38,322 nt of DNA from assembly GCF_014695585.1 (NCBI RefSeq), contig NZ_JACJON010000038.1:1-38322 (forward strand). Reading direction: 5' to 3'. The translations under genes were made by a program, and so were the position numbers. The notes below the pieces were generated by a model. That model was not told the origin of the DNA. It searched no databases and saw nothing but the letters and a program-made list of their open reading frames with translations. The stretch's first letter is position 1; each line of letters starts with the position of its first letter. Below, piece by piece: positions 24,811 to 33,120 of this stretch. This DNA is from Microcoleus sp. FACHB-831 (lineage in GTDB: Bacteria > Cyanobacteriota > Cyanobacteriia > Cyanobacteriales > FACHB-T130).

Positions 24811-25641
24811 CTATCTTGGCCATCTCCAGCGCTTAATAAAAAACTCGCTTAAGTCATAACCTGCGGCAGCAGCGGCGGCATCTTGAACTTTATATGCTGC
24901 TTCTAAAGCGCTTGTGGGAGAACCAGGTCTATTGCGAATTTCATGGATGAATCTAGCCATAAAATAGATTCCCAGATTTTCATGTAACTCTAATAAAAAA
25001 GCTCCCATCAAAATTCCTAAATCGAATCCGTGTCGATTCCATTCAAATTCTTTTGGGCCAAAAATGTCTAGATAATTTAAATTGCTGTGTTCCCATCTTT
25101 CAAGCACGCCATTTGTCCACCGAGTATGAGATAGGTCGATTCCTCCAACTATAGTTCTACAAATACTCTCCATATAAATAGGAAACCCGCGCCGCCACGA
25201 TTCTATCGTGTACTCTGCATGGTTATAAAATTCGTAAAGATACCCAGCTTGTCTTCCCAATTCATAAAATAAAATCCCGTGTTTATCCTTGGTATCCCAA
25301 CAACTACTCATCAGTTGGCTATCAAAAGCTGAACGTGAAATTTCAATGCGCCGCCCATTGCCAATTCCCCAAAAATCGTGAGGTGAAATCGAAACTACTT
25401 TCCTTTCACCAAAATGCGGATCTAACTCAAGATACTGAGGCTGCAAAGTAATAAATTCGTAAAGTCGAGCCGCCTCTTCCCACCAAGTCATCCATTCCGA
25501 AACTTTCTCTGCACTAAAGTCTCTATCTGCGTAAAATACCCACCTACCACCGCACCATGCTGTTAGATATTCGGTGTCGGCATAGAAACCTTTAAATGGC
25601 TTAATTGCACAATTAACAGCCTCGATTTTCGGTGGTCGCAA
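24811..25641 (-). CDS. Unrecognised protein, possible degenerate zinc-peptidase fold
   Basis: A 276-residue soluble protein rich in Trp, Tyr and Phe. I do not recognise the family. The order resembles some secreted metallopeptidase-like proteins: a beta-strand (AWCGGRWVFYADRDF), a helix (WMTWWEEAARLYEFI), a strand-loop (GIGNGRRIEISRSAF), then a helix ILFYELGRQAGYLYEF at about 123-138. In an active gluzincin this helix would read HELGH; here it reads YELGR, so zinc binding would be lost. The start is TTG at 25641; an in-frame TAA lies 15 bp upstream and no Shine-Dalgarno sequence is seen, so the start is weak. It is convergent with the DUF6232-like pair. The peptidase comparison is a guess. 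Confidence 0.7.
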   Translation of the reverse strand: MRPPKIEAVNCAIKPFKGFYADTEYLTAWCGGRWVFYADRDFSAEKVSEWMTWWEEAARLYEFITLQPQYLELDPHFGERKVVSISPHDFWGIGNGRRIEISRSAFDSQLMSSCWDTKDKHGILFYELGRQAGYLYEFYNHAEYTIESWRRGFPIYMESICRTIVGGIDLSHTRWTNGVLERWEHSNLNYLDIFGPKEFEWNRHGFDLGILMGAFLLELHENLGIYFMARFIHEIRNRPGSPTSALEAAYKVQDAAAAAAGYDLSEFFIKRWRWPR

Positions 25642-25701
25642 GTCAATGATAGCAACTTAATATAAATTTTATATCTATGATTTTCTATTCCTCAATAGTA
25701 G

Positions 25702-25718
25702 GGTGGGCATTGCCCACC
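25702..25718. repeat. Dispersed GGTGGGCA hairpin, copy 3
   Basis: GGTGGGCATTGCCCACC lies ten bases beyond the stop of the fasciclin gene. It is a perfect inverted repeat of the same family as those at 18557 and 20138. Confidence 0.7.
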
Positions 25719-25727
25719 TTACGCAAA

Positions 25728-26129
25728 TTATCCCATCAATATCACCGTGTCGATAACGTGAATAACACCGTTATCAGCTTCGATATCTGCTGCTAAAACA
25801 GTGGCATTTTTTACTTCAAAACCATCAGAGCAATCAATCCTTATAGGTGAACCTTCAACTGATGTTACAGACGTAACTTTTGCCAAATCTGCTTTCATTA
25901 ACTTACCGGGAACGACATGATAAGTTAAAATTCTCGCTAGCTGGGGAATGTTCTGCACTAGGGTTTGTATAGTTCCCGGTGGTAGTTTGGCAAATGCATC
26001 GTCATTGGGCGCAAATACAGTGAAAGGGCCAGGACTTTTCAGCGTGTCCACCAAACCAGCAGCTTGGACAGCCGTCACGAGAGTCTTGAAAGAACCCGCA
26101 CCCACCGCAATATCAACAATATCAGCCAT
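25728..26129 (-). CDS. Fasciclin (FAS1) domain protein
   Basis: A 133-residue single FAS1 domain. Landmarks are [17 protein letters not shown], the H1-like motif [29 protein letters not shown], and the H2-like [17 protein letters not shown]1 domains mediate adhesion or ligand binding. No signal peptide is seen, as in many cyanobacterial single-domain copies, so location is uncertain. GAGGAG lies seven bases before the ATG. It is divergent from the deacetylase gene. Confidence 0.95.
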   Translation of the reverse strand: MADIVDIAVGAGSFKTLVTAVQAAGLVDTLKSPGPFTVFAPNDDAFAKLPPGTIQTLVQNIPQLARILTYHVVPGKLMKADLAKVTSVTSVEGSPIRIDCSDGFEVKNATVLAADIEADNGVIHVIDTVILMG

Positions 26130-26258
26130 GTATTTCTCCTCATCTATGAATAAACCACTATTAAAAATAGTAAACTATCTTGTATTTATATAGCGCTTTT
26201 GGTAGGAGATAAAATAGTAAGTGAGCCAGTGCCTAGCTTAGGATCTGAGTCCTTAATT

Positions 26259-27266
26259 ATGCCCAGATTTGCTACCTATTTGCATCCTCATACTTGCTAT
26301 ACATCTAAATCAAGCGATTTACTATCGTTTGTAGGTCACTCATTCCCCCATTACAGCAAAATTAGGCGATCGCTTGAACTGGCCCTTATTGATTATCCAT
26401 CCCTAGCTGTGAGAAAAGCTCAATATAAAGATTATCTCAGAGTACACGCAGATGATTATTTGAGAAAATTAGCCTATATGGCATTAAATAAAGCTGTCGA
26501 TGAATTACCTCAATTAAGTATTGAGTGTACAGGATTAGAATACTGCATACCCGGTTATTTATATGGATTAGGAGGAATGATAGAAGCCATAGATTGCATG
26601 AAAAGAGGAGTATTAGAGCGTGCTTACTGCTTTAGTTTAGTTGGTCATCACGCACATACGGCTTGGGGACACGGCTATTGTTTGCTCAATCCTCTAGCGG
26701 CGGCTGCTAGATACGCTCAAACTCAAGGTTTTAATAAAATACTTATTGTAGATTGGGATATTCATCACGGTGATGGAACTCAGTCAATATTTAGTAACGA
26801 TAAGAGCGTGTACTGTATAAGTATCCATAGTGCTGCTGATTTATACATGGCCAAATCATCTGGGTTGAAGTGGGGTACAACTACAATGGCCAAAGAAGTT
26901 GGACACTGCAATATACCATTGTTATATGAGTTGTACGAAGATGCCTTATTTGAAAAAATTAATTTAGAAGGACAATTCTATAGAGCTTCTGAAAGTTTAT
27001 CTGTTTTTAGCTCGGCGCTGGAGCAGATAGCTGGTAATCCCGATTTAATCTTGATATTTTCTGGCTATGACTCTCATATTCATGACTGCGGTGCAGGGGT
27101 AACAAATTGGACTAATAAAGATTTTAAGTTATTAACTAAATATGTACTAGATCTAGCTAAAAGAGTATCATGTCCAGTTCTATCTAGTCATGGTGGCGGG
27201 TATAAACTACCTGTAACTATATCAGCAGCTGTAAGTCATGTAGAAGTGTTGGCAAGTTACGAATAA
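26259..27266 (+). CDS. Histone deacetylase family (AcuC/AphA-like) amidohydrolase
   Basis: A 335-residue zinc-dependent deacetylase of the arginase/HDAC fold. The active-site His pair is in LVGHHAHTAWGHGYC (130-131). The zinc ligands are Asp167 and His169 in VDWDIHHGDGTQ and Asp271 in FSGYDSH, and GGGY near 312-315 matches the conserved end motif. In bacteria such enzymes remove acetyl groups from protein lysines, polyamines or small molecules; the substrate here is unknown. I chose ATG at 26259 (MPRFATYLHP) because the fold begins there; an in-frame TTG at 26199 would add 20 residues. It lies 48 bp upstream of the PanE-like gene on the same strand and may be co-transcribed. Confidence 0.9.
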   Translation: MPRFATYLHPHTCYTSKSSDLLSFVGHSFPHYSKIRRSLELALIDYPSLAVRKAQYKDYLRVHADDYLRKLAYMALNKAVDELPQLSIECTGLEYCIPGYLYGLGGMIEAIDCMKRGVLERAYCFSLVGHHAHTAWGHGYCLLNPLAAAARYAQTQGFNKILIVDWDIHHGDGTQSIFSNDKSVYCISIHSAADLYMAKSSGLKWGTTTMAKEVGHCNIPLLYELYEDALFEKINLEGQFYRASESLSVFSSALEQIAGNPDLILIFSGYDSHIHDCGAGVTNWTNKDFKLLTKYVLDLAKRVSCPVLSSHGGGYKLPVTISAAVSHVEVLASYE

Positions 27267-27314
27267 AGTTCTAGAAGTATTAAAGGAAAATACTGTGTAC
27301 AGGAGAGGTTTAAA

Positions 27315-28283
27315 ATGGGGTCATTTCCTGAGTCGATGAGCGATCGCACCTACGCTATTCTGGGTACTGGTGCGCTGGGCGGCTTTTACGGTGCTAGGCT
27401 GCAAAATGCAGGGTTGGATGTGCATTTCCTGCTGAGGAGCGATCGCCACCACGTCAGCAAGCATGGCTTAGTTGTTGAATCAAAAGACGGCGATTTCACC
27501 CTCCCTAAAGTTAACGCCTACGGCGATGCCAGTGAAATGCCGCGCTGCGATGTCGTAGTGGTGGCGCTAAAGACAACACAAAACCATCTGCTGCCTAAAA
27601 TGCTGCCATCTGTAATGAAAGATGATGGCGTTGTTTTAGTATTGCAAAATGGCCTGGGGGTTGAAGATGAAATTGCGAAAATTGTCGGAAACCAAAAAAT
27701 TATAGGTGGTCTGTGTTTTTTGTGTTCAAATAAGGTGGGGCCGGGACATATCCGCCACTTGGACTACGGGCAGATTACGGTTGGAGAATATAGCACAAAT
27801 CATCAGCCTGCTGGGGTTACTGACAGAATGCGTCAAATCGGTAGTGACTTTGAACGCGCTGGCATAGCCATTGAATTGACTGAAGATTTACTGCTGGGGC
27901 GTTGGCAGAAACTAATTTGGAATATTCCTTACAATGGGCTTTCTGTGGTTCTCAACGCAACAACTGATGAACTAATGGCAAATGTACATACCCGCGCTTT
28001 AGTCGAACAGTTGATGCGTGAAGTGGTTGCGGGTGCAAAAAGCTGCGATCGCATTATCGCCGATAGCTTTATCCAAAAAATGCTCGATTACACCCTTAAC
28101 ATGAAACCGTATCGCACTAGCATGAAGATTGACTACGATGAAAAACGCCCTCTAGAAGTGGAGAAAATGTTTGGCAACCCGCTACGTGCCGCAAAAGACG
28201 CAGGTGCTGAATTGCCTCAGATTGCTACGCTTTACCAGCAGTTGAAGTTCCTTGATGCTAAAAATTCCAGTTCTATTGGCTGA
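27315..28283 (+). CDS. 2-dehydropantoate 2-reductase-like (ApbA/PanE) oxidoreductase
   Basis: A 322-residue NAD(P)H-dependent oxidoreductase of the KPR family. The Rossmann motif is ILGTGALGGFYGARL near residues 15-29. The C-terminal helical domain carries WQKLIWNIPYNGLS with the Lys and Asn expected at the active site, and MKPYRTSMKIDYDEKRPLEVEKMFGNPL (read in parts). Genuine PanE makes pantoate for coenzyme A. Cyanobacteria often carry several paralogues of this family, so the substrate is not certain and I give no symbol. GGAGAGG before the ATG at 27315 favours this start over the Met seven codons later. Confidence 0.9.
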   Translation: MGSFPESMSDRTYAILGTGALGGFYGARLQNAGLDVHFLLRSDRHHVSKHGLVVESKDGDFTLPKVNAYGDASEMPRCDVVVVALKTTQNHLLPKMLPSVMKDDGVVLVLQNGLGVEDEIAKIVGNQKIIGGLCFLCSNKVGPGHIRHLDYGQITVGEYSTNHQPAGVTDRMRQIGSDFERAGIAIELTEDLLLGRWQKLIWNIPYNGLSVVLNATTDELMANVHTRALVEQLMREVVAGAKSCDRIIADSFIQKMLDYTLNMKPYRTSMKIDYDEKRPLEVEKMFGNPLRAAKDAGAELPQIATLYQQLKFLDAKNSSSIG

Positions 28284-28518
28284 GGTTCTTAATCCTCGTA
28301 ATTTGATTTTTTGCAGTTGATAAAATCGCCTGTTGTGGTAATTAATTTTAATAAATATTTTCTACCATAAAATTCCCTGTAAAACAAGCGAGGATCTTCA
28401 GGTTTCTTTCATTTTATATCTAGCGCCTGGCTTTTTTTCTTGCGTTTGCGTTTTAACGGCTAACGATTGAAGCAACGATATAAATAGCTAAATTTATCGT
28501 TCCAGTATCTAGGATTGA

Positions 28519-28546
28519 GGTCGGCAATTACTTTGTATTGCCGACC
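28519..28546. terminator. Hairpin in the gap between PanE-like and GST genes
   Basis: GGTCGGCAAT and ATTGCCGACC form a perfect 10-bp stem with an 8-nt loop, in the 329-bp space between two convergent genes. No T-run follows directly, so it is a weak bidirectional terminator candidate or a dispersed repeat. I see nothing else in 28284-28612. Confidence 0.4.
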
Positions 28547-28612
28547 AAACCACTCTTTTAAAGCGCCTCAGAGCTTATCCATCGCAAGCGTGCGATGTCA
28601 TTTGCATGCATT

Positions 28613-29266
28613 CTACCGCGCCATTCTAGCTGCCATAATAGACTTGATATTTTCTATTGCCTCCGGTGTAGCCTCGGTAGCTTGCCACGCAGGATTTGCC
28701 ATTAAGCGATCGCACCAAGCACTAAGTTTAGGATAATCGCTCAAGGATACTCCCCCTCTCGACAACCAAGGTATTACGGTTCCAGCAACAACATCGGCTA
28801 GAGTTATATTTTCACTACCAAAATAAGGGCGATTGCCTAATAAATTTTCAAAAAACTTTAGCACTGTTGCAACTTTCTGATGTGCTTGCTCAATTTTTTC
28901 TGGATCTCCTCCAGGGAAGCCTAACATCTGCGGAAATAGTGGAGCAATACCAGGCAACAACTCATTCGCTGTTACCAGTTGCACCATCCGCACAATCGCT
29001 AGATCTTTTGCATCTTTTGGCAACATAGCAGGCGTGGGATACTTTGCCTCTAAATAATCCAAAATTGCCAAAGATTCCACTATATTAAAGCCATCATCTA
29101 CCAAAGCAGGAATGTGGTGGAAAGGATTAATCGCCAAAAAATCTGGGTTAAACTGTTCCCCATTAAGTTTTAGTTCTACCAGTTCAAATTCAAGTCCTTT
29201 TAAAATCAGCGTAATCCAGACACGACGAGAGTTGGGAGACACAGGCTCGTGATAAAGAGTCAGCAT
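28613..29266 (-). CDS. Glutathione S-transferase family protein
   Basis: A 217-residue GST. The thioredoxin-like N-terminal domain starts MLTLYHEPVSPNSRRVWITL, with SPNSRRV at the usual active-site position. NPFHHIPALVDDGFNIVESLAILDYLEAKYP contains the cis-Pro and the Glu-Ser glutathione-binding pair. The C-terminal helical domain has the N-capping segment ITLADVVAGTVIPW. It should conjugate or reduce electrophiles or peroxides with glutathione; the substrate is unknown. It stands alone and is convergent with the PanE-like gene. Confidence 0.93.
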   Translation of the reverse strand: MLTLYHEPVSPNSRRVWITLILKGLEFELVELKLNGEQFNPDFLAINPFHHIPALVDDGFNIVESLAILDYLEAKYPTPAMLPKDAKDLAIVRMVQLVTANELLPGIAPLFPQMLGFPGGDPEKIEQAHQKVATVLKFFENLLGNRPYFGSENITLADVVAGTVIPWLSRGGVSLSDYPKLSAWCDRLMANPAWQATEATPEAIENIKSIMAARMAR

Positions 29267-29383
29267 GGGAAAACCTCACAACTTTATAAATAAGGCGGAC
29301 ATTGACAAGTTTATACCTTACGCTTAATTTGTAACTGCAAATACAGAGCAGGCAGTTTGGTAGAGGTTATATATCAGGAGCGA

Positions 29384-29719
29384 TCAAGCGACTCCATAAC
29401 CCGTATACGGACGTTTGTAGTGTGGATGTAACCCCAAAACAATATCCTCTTTAGATACCCCCATTTCCAATAATTCCCGCGCAATATCCACTTCAGTCAT
29501 ATTGCGCTGAATCCAAATTTTGCCATCCTTAATATCCAAATGGATGAAGCAGTTGTAGACTCTTTTTAGCCCCTGCCAGCCTATATCTAGCAATTGATAG
29601 TGGTCATGTTCCGCATCAAAAATAAGCTGGCACTCAATGTCTGGATTTCCATCTTCCACTGTCGTCTGTTCAGTCAAGAGCTTACGGATGTATTGGCGAT
29701 AGCGTTCTAGTTTCTCCAT
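29384..29719 (-). CDS. xisI: XisI-type protein (fdxN element excision controlling factor family)
   Basis: A 111-residue protein with the typical XisI sequence: MEKLERYRQYIRKLLTEQ, then DAEHDHYQLLDIGWQGLKRVYNCFIHLDIKDGKIWIQRN in parts, and the C-terminal GVSKEDIVLGLHPHYKRPYTGYGVA. The founding members regulate fdxN element excision in Anabaena heterocysts. Many cyanobacteria carry numerous xisH-xisI pairs unrelated to any element, with unknown function. The gene is intact and overlaps the end of xisH by 13 bp, the usual arrangement. Its partner is truncated here. Confidence 0.95.
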   Translation of the reverse strand: MEKLERYRQYIRKLLTEQTTVEDGNPDIECQLIFDAEHDHYQLLDIGWQGLKRVYNCFIHLDIKDGKIWIQRNMTEVDIARELLEMGVSKEDIVLGLHPHYKRPYTGYGVA

Positions 29720-29901
29720 TCGATAACCACCTCTTTCTGGGGGTCGTAAACGACGAGTTTGAGTTGATACAGCCTAACTGATTCCTGAACAAACCGCTCT
29801 TGAAAGAAAGAGTCAAACGTATCAAACGGTATTGCTAAATATAGCGTCCTGTCCGGTTCGCTCATTTGTAGGGCAAGCCTATAGTTCAAGAATTGTCTCA
29901 A
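29707..29901 (-). pseudogene. xisH: 5'-truncated xisH
   Basis: Only the C-terminal half of XisH remains. QFLNYRLALQMSEPDRTLYLAIP and VRLYQLKLVVYDPQKEVVIEW match the end of the roughly 138-residue family. Upstream of QFLNYR the frame reads into unrelated sequence (a Ser/Pro-rich stretch) and stops at 29941, with no ATG; TTG at 29901 is the only start. The missing part contains the PD-(D/E)XK-like catalytic region (VDLYIDLG and AVEIKSF in relatives, from memory). The product, if made, would lack the nuclease core. The breakpoint is next to HIP1-rich DNA. Confidence 0.85.
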
Positions 29902-30008
29902 GTGCGAGGGATTGGAAAGGGAAGGCGAGGGGCGCTCGCCTCAGTTGGTGCAGCTCTGTGCGATCGCGCTCGATAAAAATTGGAAATATCAAGCGCGATC
30001 GCCCTAGT

Positions 30009-30992
30009 TTAATCTTTCTTTTTTTTACCTTTTTCCTTTTCCTTATATTTCTCTTTTTCCTTGTCTTTTTCCTTGTGCTTTTTCTTCTTGTCTTTACCTT
30101 GAAATTCAGTCTCTTGGGCTGCTCGTAAAATTAAAGTTCGAGCAACAGTTTGAATACCCGTATGCTCGTAGTAGTTGGTTGACATATCCAAGAAGGCAGC
30201 TAGATAATCCAACTTACTATCAGCAGTATTCATAAACTGTTGTAAGTGCCCCACAACGTTTTGTTGCGTTAACCCATGAGATGTAACAAAGTTACTCATC
30301 CAGCCGTTAACTGAGGCAAAACTCTCACCTATGAAGCCTAATTTACCAGCCGTAGTGCCGCCAGGAATTGCACTATTGATACTCTGATAGGTGGTATTTC
30401 CTTCTAATTGCGAAGGATTAAGTTGGCTAAGAATTGATTGAGCTTTTAGGATGAAGTCGGGGCCAAGGGGAATCAATCCATCAACGGCAACTAGCGCAGC
30501 CATCCGCATTATGGATTCATTGTGATAGTTTGTTAAAGAAGCTCTAAATGCTTCGATGCTGGTAGGAAGTCCGTGCAACCGACAAAAGGCAATCAACTCG
30601 ACGACCAGCTTTAAGCACAAATCAATGGCTTGTACGGTATCAGGTTTGGGAGTAAGCTGATTTAGAAAACTTAGGAAGCTGATTTTCTCGCCAACTTTGT
30701 TCGCCAGCGCTGCTGCACCGATAGCGCTATCGGCGCGGTCAATTGTTTGGTAAAGCCATAAAGTTTGTTGATAAACCTCTCTTGGGTCGTTATATAGCGC
30801 GATCGCCCTGTCACCAATCTCCTCAATCAGGCCTCTGTCGGTAACGCCTGTAACCGCACGGATAGTGTTTTCAAACCCCACGACGTTTTGCCACTCGCCA
30901 GGAACGACAAAATCGAGCGATCGCAGCATATAAACGGTCATGCTGCTGGTTGGCAAGTTATCCAACAATTTAGAGATAGGCTGGTTCACCAA
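30009..30992 (-). CDS. Conserved cyanobacterial-type protein with Lys/Glu-rich tail, function unknown
   Basis: A 327-residue mostly helical protein that I do not recognise. Residues 1-295 look like a folded all-helical domain (SMTVYMLRSLDFVVPGEWQNVVGFENTI in parts, DRAIALYNDPREVYQQTLWLY). The last 30 residues are almost only Lys, Glu and Asp, with HKEKDKEKEKYKEKEKGKK, probably disordered. There is no signal peptide or clear membrane segment; AFCRLHGLP and MAALVAVDGLIPLG are mildly hydrophobic helices. The start is ATG at 30992. It stands alone. The charged tail could bind nucleic acid or membranes, which is only a guess. Confidence 0.85.
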   Translation of the reverse strand: MVNQPISKLLDNLPTSSMTVYMLRSLDFVVPGEWQNVVGFENTIRAVTGVTDRGLIEEIGDRAIALYNDPREVYQQTLWLYQTIDRADSAIGAAALANKVGEKISFLSFLNQLTPKPDTVQAIDLCLKLVVELIAFCRLHGLPTSIEAFRASLTNYHNESIMRMAALVAVDGLIPLGPDFILKAQSILSQLNPSQLEGNTTYQSINSAIPGGTTAGKLGFIGESFASVNGWMSNFVTSHGLTQQNVVGHLQQFMNTADSKLDYLAAFLDMSTNYYEHTGIQTVARTLILRAAQETEFQGKDKKKKHKEKDKEKEKYKEKEKGKKKKD

Positions 30993-31081
30993 TTCGGCTC
31001 CTTTTTCCAGTAGATGTTTACTTATCTAGCCTAATTTTAAGCAGCGCGTGCTTTTTACAAAAAGTTACAAGCGCGATCGCT

Positions 31082-31118
31082 ATCAACGCCAACGCTGAAA
31101 GCTGCATTTGGCGTTGAT
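31082..31118. repeat. 11-bp inverted repeat upstream of the BrnT/BrnA pair
   Basis: ATCAACGCCAA and TTGGCGTTGAT are perfect arms with a 15-nt loop, about 115 bp before the BrnT start. It could be an operator for the autoregulated toxin-antitoxin pair or a leftover repeat. Confidence 0.35.
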
Positions 31119-31231
31119 GTTGGGCTTCCTGGTATCAACCCCGCCAACGGCGATAAGCGATCGCGAAGAGCTGCTCCAAGCAGCAGCTCTCACTAAAAAT
31201 CCCTTCAAATGCTTGATGTTACAATCATTCC

Positions 31232-31504
31232 ATGAATTTTGAATGGGACGAAAACAAAGCGGCCAGAAATCTGTCAAAGCACAGAGTTTCGTTTGAGGAA
31301 GCCAAAACCGTTTTCGACGATCCGCTCTATGTTGACTTCTACGATCCAGACCACTCTGATGATGAGGAGCGTTACCTTATTGTTGGAAAGTCAAACCGGG
31401 GACGTTTACTAATTGTGTCGTATACACAGAGGGGAGATGTGATTCGCCTAATTAGTGCAAGAGTTGTAACGCGAACCGAACGTGAAGCCTATGAAGAGGG
31501 TTAA
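31232..31504 (+). CDS. brnT: BrnT family toxin (RelE-like fold RNase)
   Basis: A 90-residue protein with the BrnT signature: the N-terminus FEWDENKAARNLSKHRVSFEEAKTVF, then DDPLYVDFYDPDHSDDEERYLIVG, and the end VIRLISARVVTRTEREAYEEG. BrnT toxins cleave RNA and are neutralised by BrnA. The ATG at 31232 has no obvious Shine-Dalgarno sequence. It overlaps or nearly abuts the next gene, giving the toxin-first order usual for brnTA. Symbol by family similarity. Confidence 0.9.
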   Translation: MNFEWDENKAARNLSKHRVSFEEAKTVFDDPLYVDFYDPDHSDDEERYLIVGKSNRGRLLIVSYTQRGDVIRLISARVVTRTEREAYEEG

Positions 31505-31757
31505 GTCAGAAATGGAAGACGATCTGCGGTCAGAATATGATTTAAAGAGTTTACGAGTCAGAAAATTAGGCTCTGAACGGAAGAGTTTTGGTGGGATAAC
31601 TGTGCGATTAGAGCCTGATGTTGCAGAGATTTTTACTAATGCTGAGGCAGTCAATGAAGCTCTACGGTTTCTGATTGGGGTTATGCAAGAAAATCAAGCT
31701 CTTGCTCCAAAGATAAAGTCTATCCCTTCGTTGGAGCGAACAGACAAAAGCCCTTAA
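31491..31757 (+). CDS. BrnA-type antitoxin
   Basis: An 88-residue partner of the BrnT toxin. The N-terminal EDDLRSEYDLKSLRVRKLGSE would wrap the toxin, and the C-terminal TVRLEPDVAEIFTNAEAVNEALRFLI looks like a ribbon-helix-helix DNA-binding segment, as in BrnA. The start is uncertain. ATG at 31491 overlaps brnT by 14 bp; ATG at 31512 has AGAGGG eleven bases upstream and gives MEDDLRSEYD; GTG at 31482 is also in frame. Expected to repress its own operon together with BrnT. Confidence 0.8.
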   Translation: MKRVKSEMEDDLRSEYDLKSLRVRKLGSERKSFGGITVRLEPDVAEIFTNAEAVNEALRFLIGVMQENQALAPKIKSIPSLERTDKSP

Positions 31758-32059
31758 TGTTGAAGTCAAGGTTGGTTGGCACCGACCAAGTGTGCCCTTA
31801 GCTGCTGAGTGCGATCTGCTAGAAAGCAGCAGCGCTGAAGTGCGATCGCTATCCCCGTCAATACTGAAGTGCAAATGCTATATTTGTTGTTGATGTTGGA
31901 CAGGAGTATATGTTGGTTTTCCTTGCATCAACTCAACCTAGTGGATAGGCGATCGGGTTTGTATCGCTAGAATAATCCTACATCAGTCATGAACCGATCA
32001 AACCCAAATCATGCAAAGTATGGATTGATTAAAGCTAACCCTCTTATGGATAAAGTCAG
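31758..32059. other. Intergenic space between the BrnA-type and DUF262 genes
   Basis: These 302 bp hold HIP1 variants and a short hairpin (CTGCT / AGCAG near 31818). No open frame of note is seen. GGATAAAGTCAG directly before 32060 is the likely ribosome site of the DUF262 gene, so its promoter must lie in this space. Confidence 0.4.
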
Positions 32060-33109
32060 ATGAGTAGACCAATCAATTTTCAAACGGTTTCTTGGTTTTG
32101 GGATCTTTACAACAGAGATCTCCTCGATCTCGATCCCCCCTATCAAAGACGCAGTGTTTGGAATCAAGATTACAAAGACTTTTTTATTGATACTGTACTT
32201 AATAGTTATCCGGCACCTGCAATTTTTTTGTATCAAGAAATTACTCCTGAAGGCATCTCTAAATTTAGCATTGTTGATGGCAAACAAAGGTTATCTACTT
32301 TGTTTGAGTTTGCTGAAAATAAATTTCCTGTAAGTGAAAGTGCAACTATTACAAGACTTAGAGGGAAATACTTCAAAGATTTGGATGTAGAAGTCAAGCA
32401 AGATTTTTGGAAATATCAGTTTGCTGTTGAGTATGTCCCATCTTCGGATGAAGCAATTATCAATAACATATTTGACCGTATTAACCGCAATGTTAGTAAG
32501 TTAACGCCTCAAGAGCTGCGCCATGCCAAGTTTAATGGGTTATTTATTAACACTGTGGAAGAGTTGAGTGAATGGATGTTTTCAGCTCTACAGCAAAAAT
32601 TTCCAGCTATTAATTCCCAATCCAAAAAACAGATGAAAGATGTAGAGTTAGTAGCTCTACTTTTACTTTTTTTAGAGGAGGGAGTTAAATCATATCGTCA
32701 AGAAGACTTGGATCAGGCTTTTAGTGACAGAGATTCTAACTGGGATGAAAAAGCGGAAATAGAAAATGAATTTAAACAAGTTATCGAATTAATAAAACAA
32801 CTTATAGAAAAATCGCCGCCAGATATAAACTTATCTAAAACAAGGATGAAAAATCAAACCGATTTTTATTCAATATTTGCGGCTATATCAGAATTAAATC
32901 GTGAAAACTCTTTAGAGGTATCTGCCGAAGCATCTAAGAGGATAGAGCAATTTTTAAAATTAGTAGATTCTGCCGATAGAAGCAAAAATCAAGAGGCTCA
33001 AAATTATTATAATGCCATTACTACTTCACCACTTTACTCTGGAGTTGAAAAAACTAAAACCAGAATTGAAATTTTAAAATCCGTAATTCAAGGAAATATT
33101 GACTTATGA
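32060..33109 (+). CDS. DUF262 domain protein (ParB/Srx-like, GmrS-type N-terminus)
   Basis: A 349-residue protein with a clear DUF262 domain: PPYQRRSVW (26-34), the catalytic-type motif IVDGKQRLSTL (71-81), and FDRINRNVSKLTPQELRHAKFNG (138-160, in parts). In GmrSD and related systems this domain binds or hydrolyses nucleotides and drives a DUF1524 HNH nuclease. Here no HNH nuclease follows in the protein. The C-terminal 180 residues are helical, with the segment MKNQTDFYSIFAAISELNRE seen in other DUF262 proteins. It lies 11 bp upstream of a RelA/SpoT-like gene, so the two are almost certainly one transcript. I infer a two-component conflict or defence module. Confidence 0.92.
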   Translation: MSRPINFQTVSWFWDLYNRDLLDLDPPYQRRSVWNQDYKDFFIDTVLNSYPAPAIFLYQEITPEGISKFSIVDGKQRLSTLFEFAENKFPVSESATITRLRGKYFKDLDVEVKQDFWKYQFAVEYVPSSDEAIINNIFDRINRNVSKLTPQELRHAKFNGLFINTVEELSEWMFSALQQKFPAINSQSKKQMKDVELVALLLLFLEEGVKSYRQEDLDQAFSDRDSNWDEKAEIENEFKQVIELIKQLIEKSPPDINLSKTRMKNQTDFYSIFAAISELNRENSLEVSAEASKRIEQFLKLVDSADRSKNQEAQNYYNAITTSPLYSGVEKTKTRIEILKSVIQGNIDL

Positions 33110-33120
33110 TTTTTTGATTT

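Noticed and set aside
29832-30128. 98-codon plus-strand frame with a very hydrophobic C-terminus (FLFLIFLFFLVFFLVLF).
   Set aside because: It is the antisense of the Lys/Glu-rich tail on the minus strand; Lys codons read backwards give Phe and Leu, so the apparent membrane segment is an artefact.
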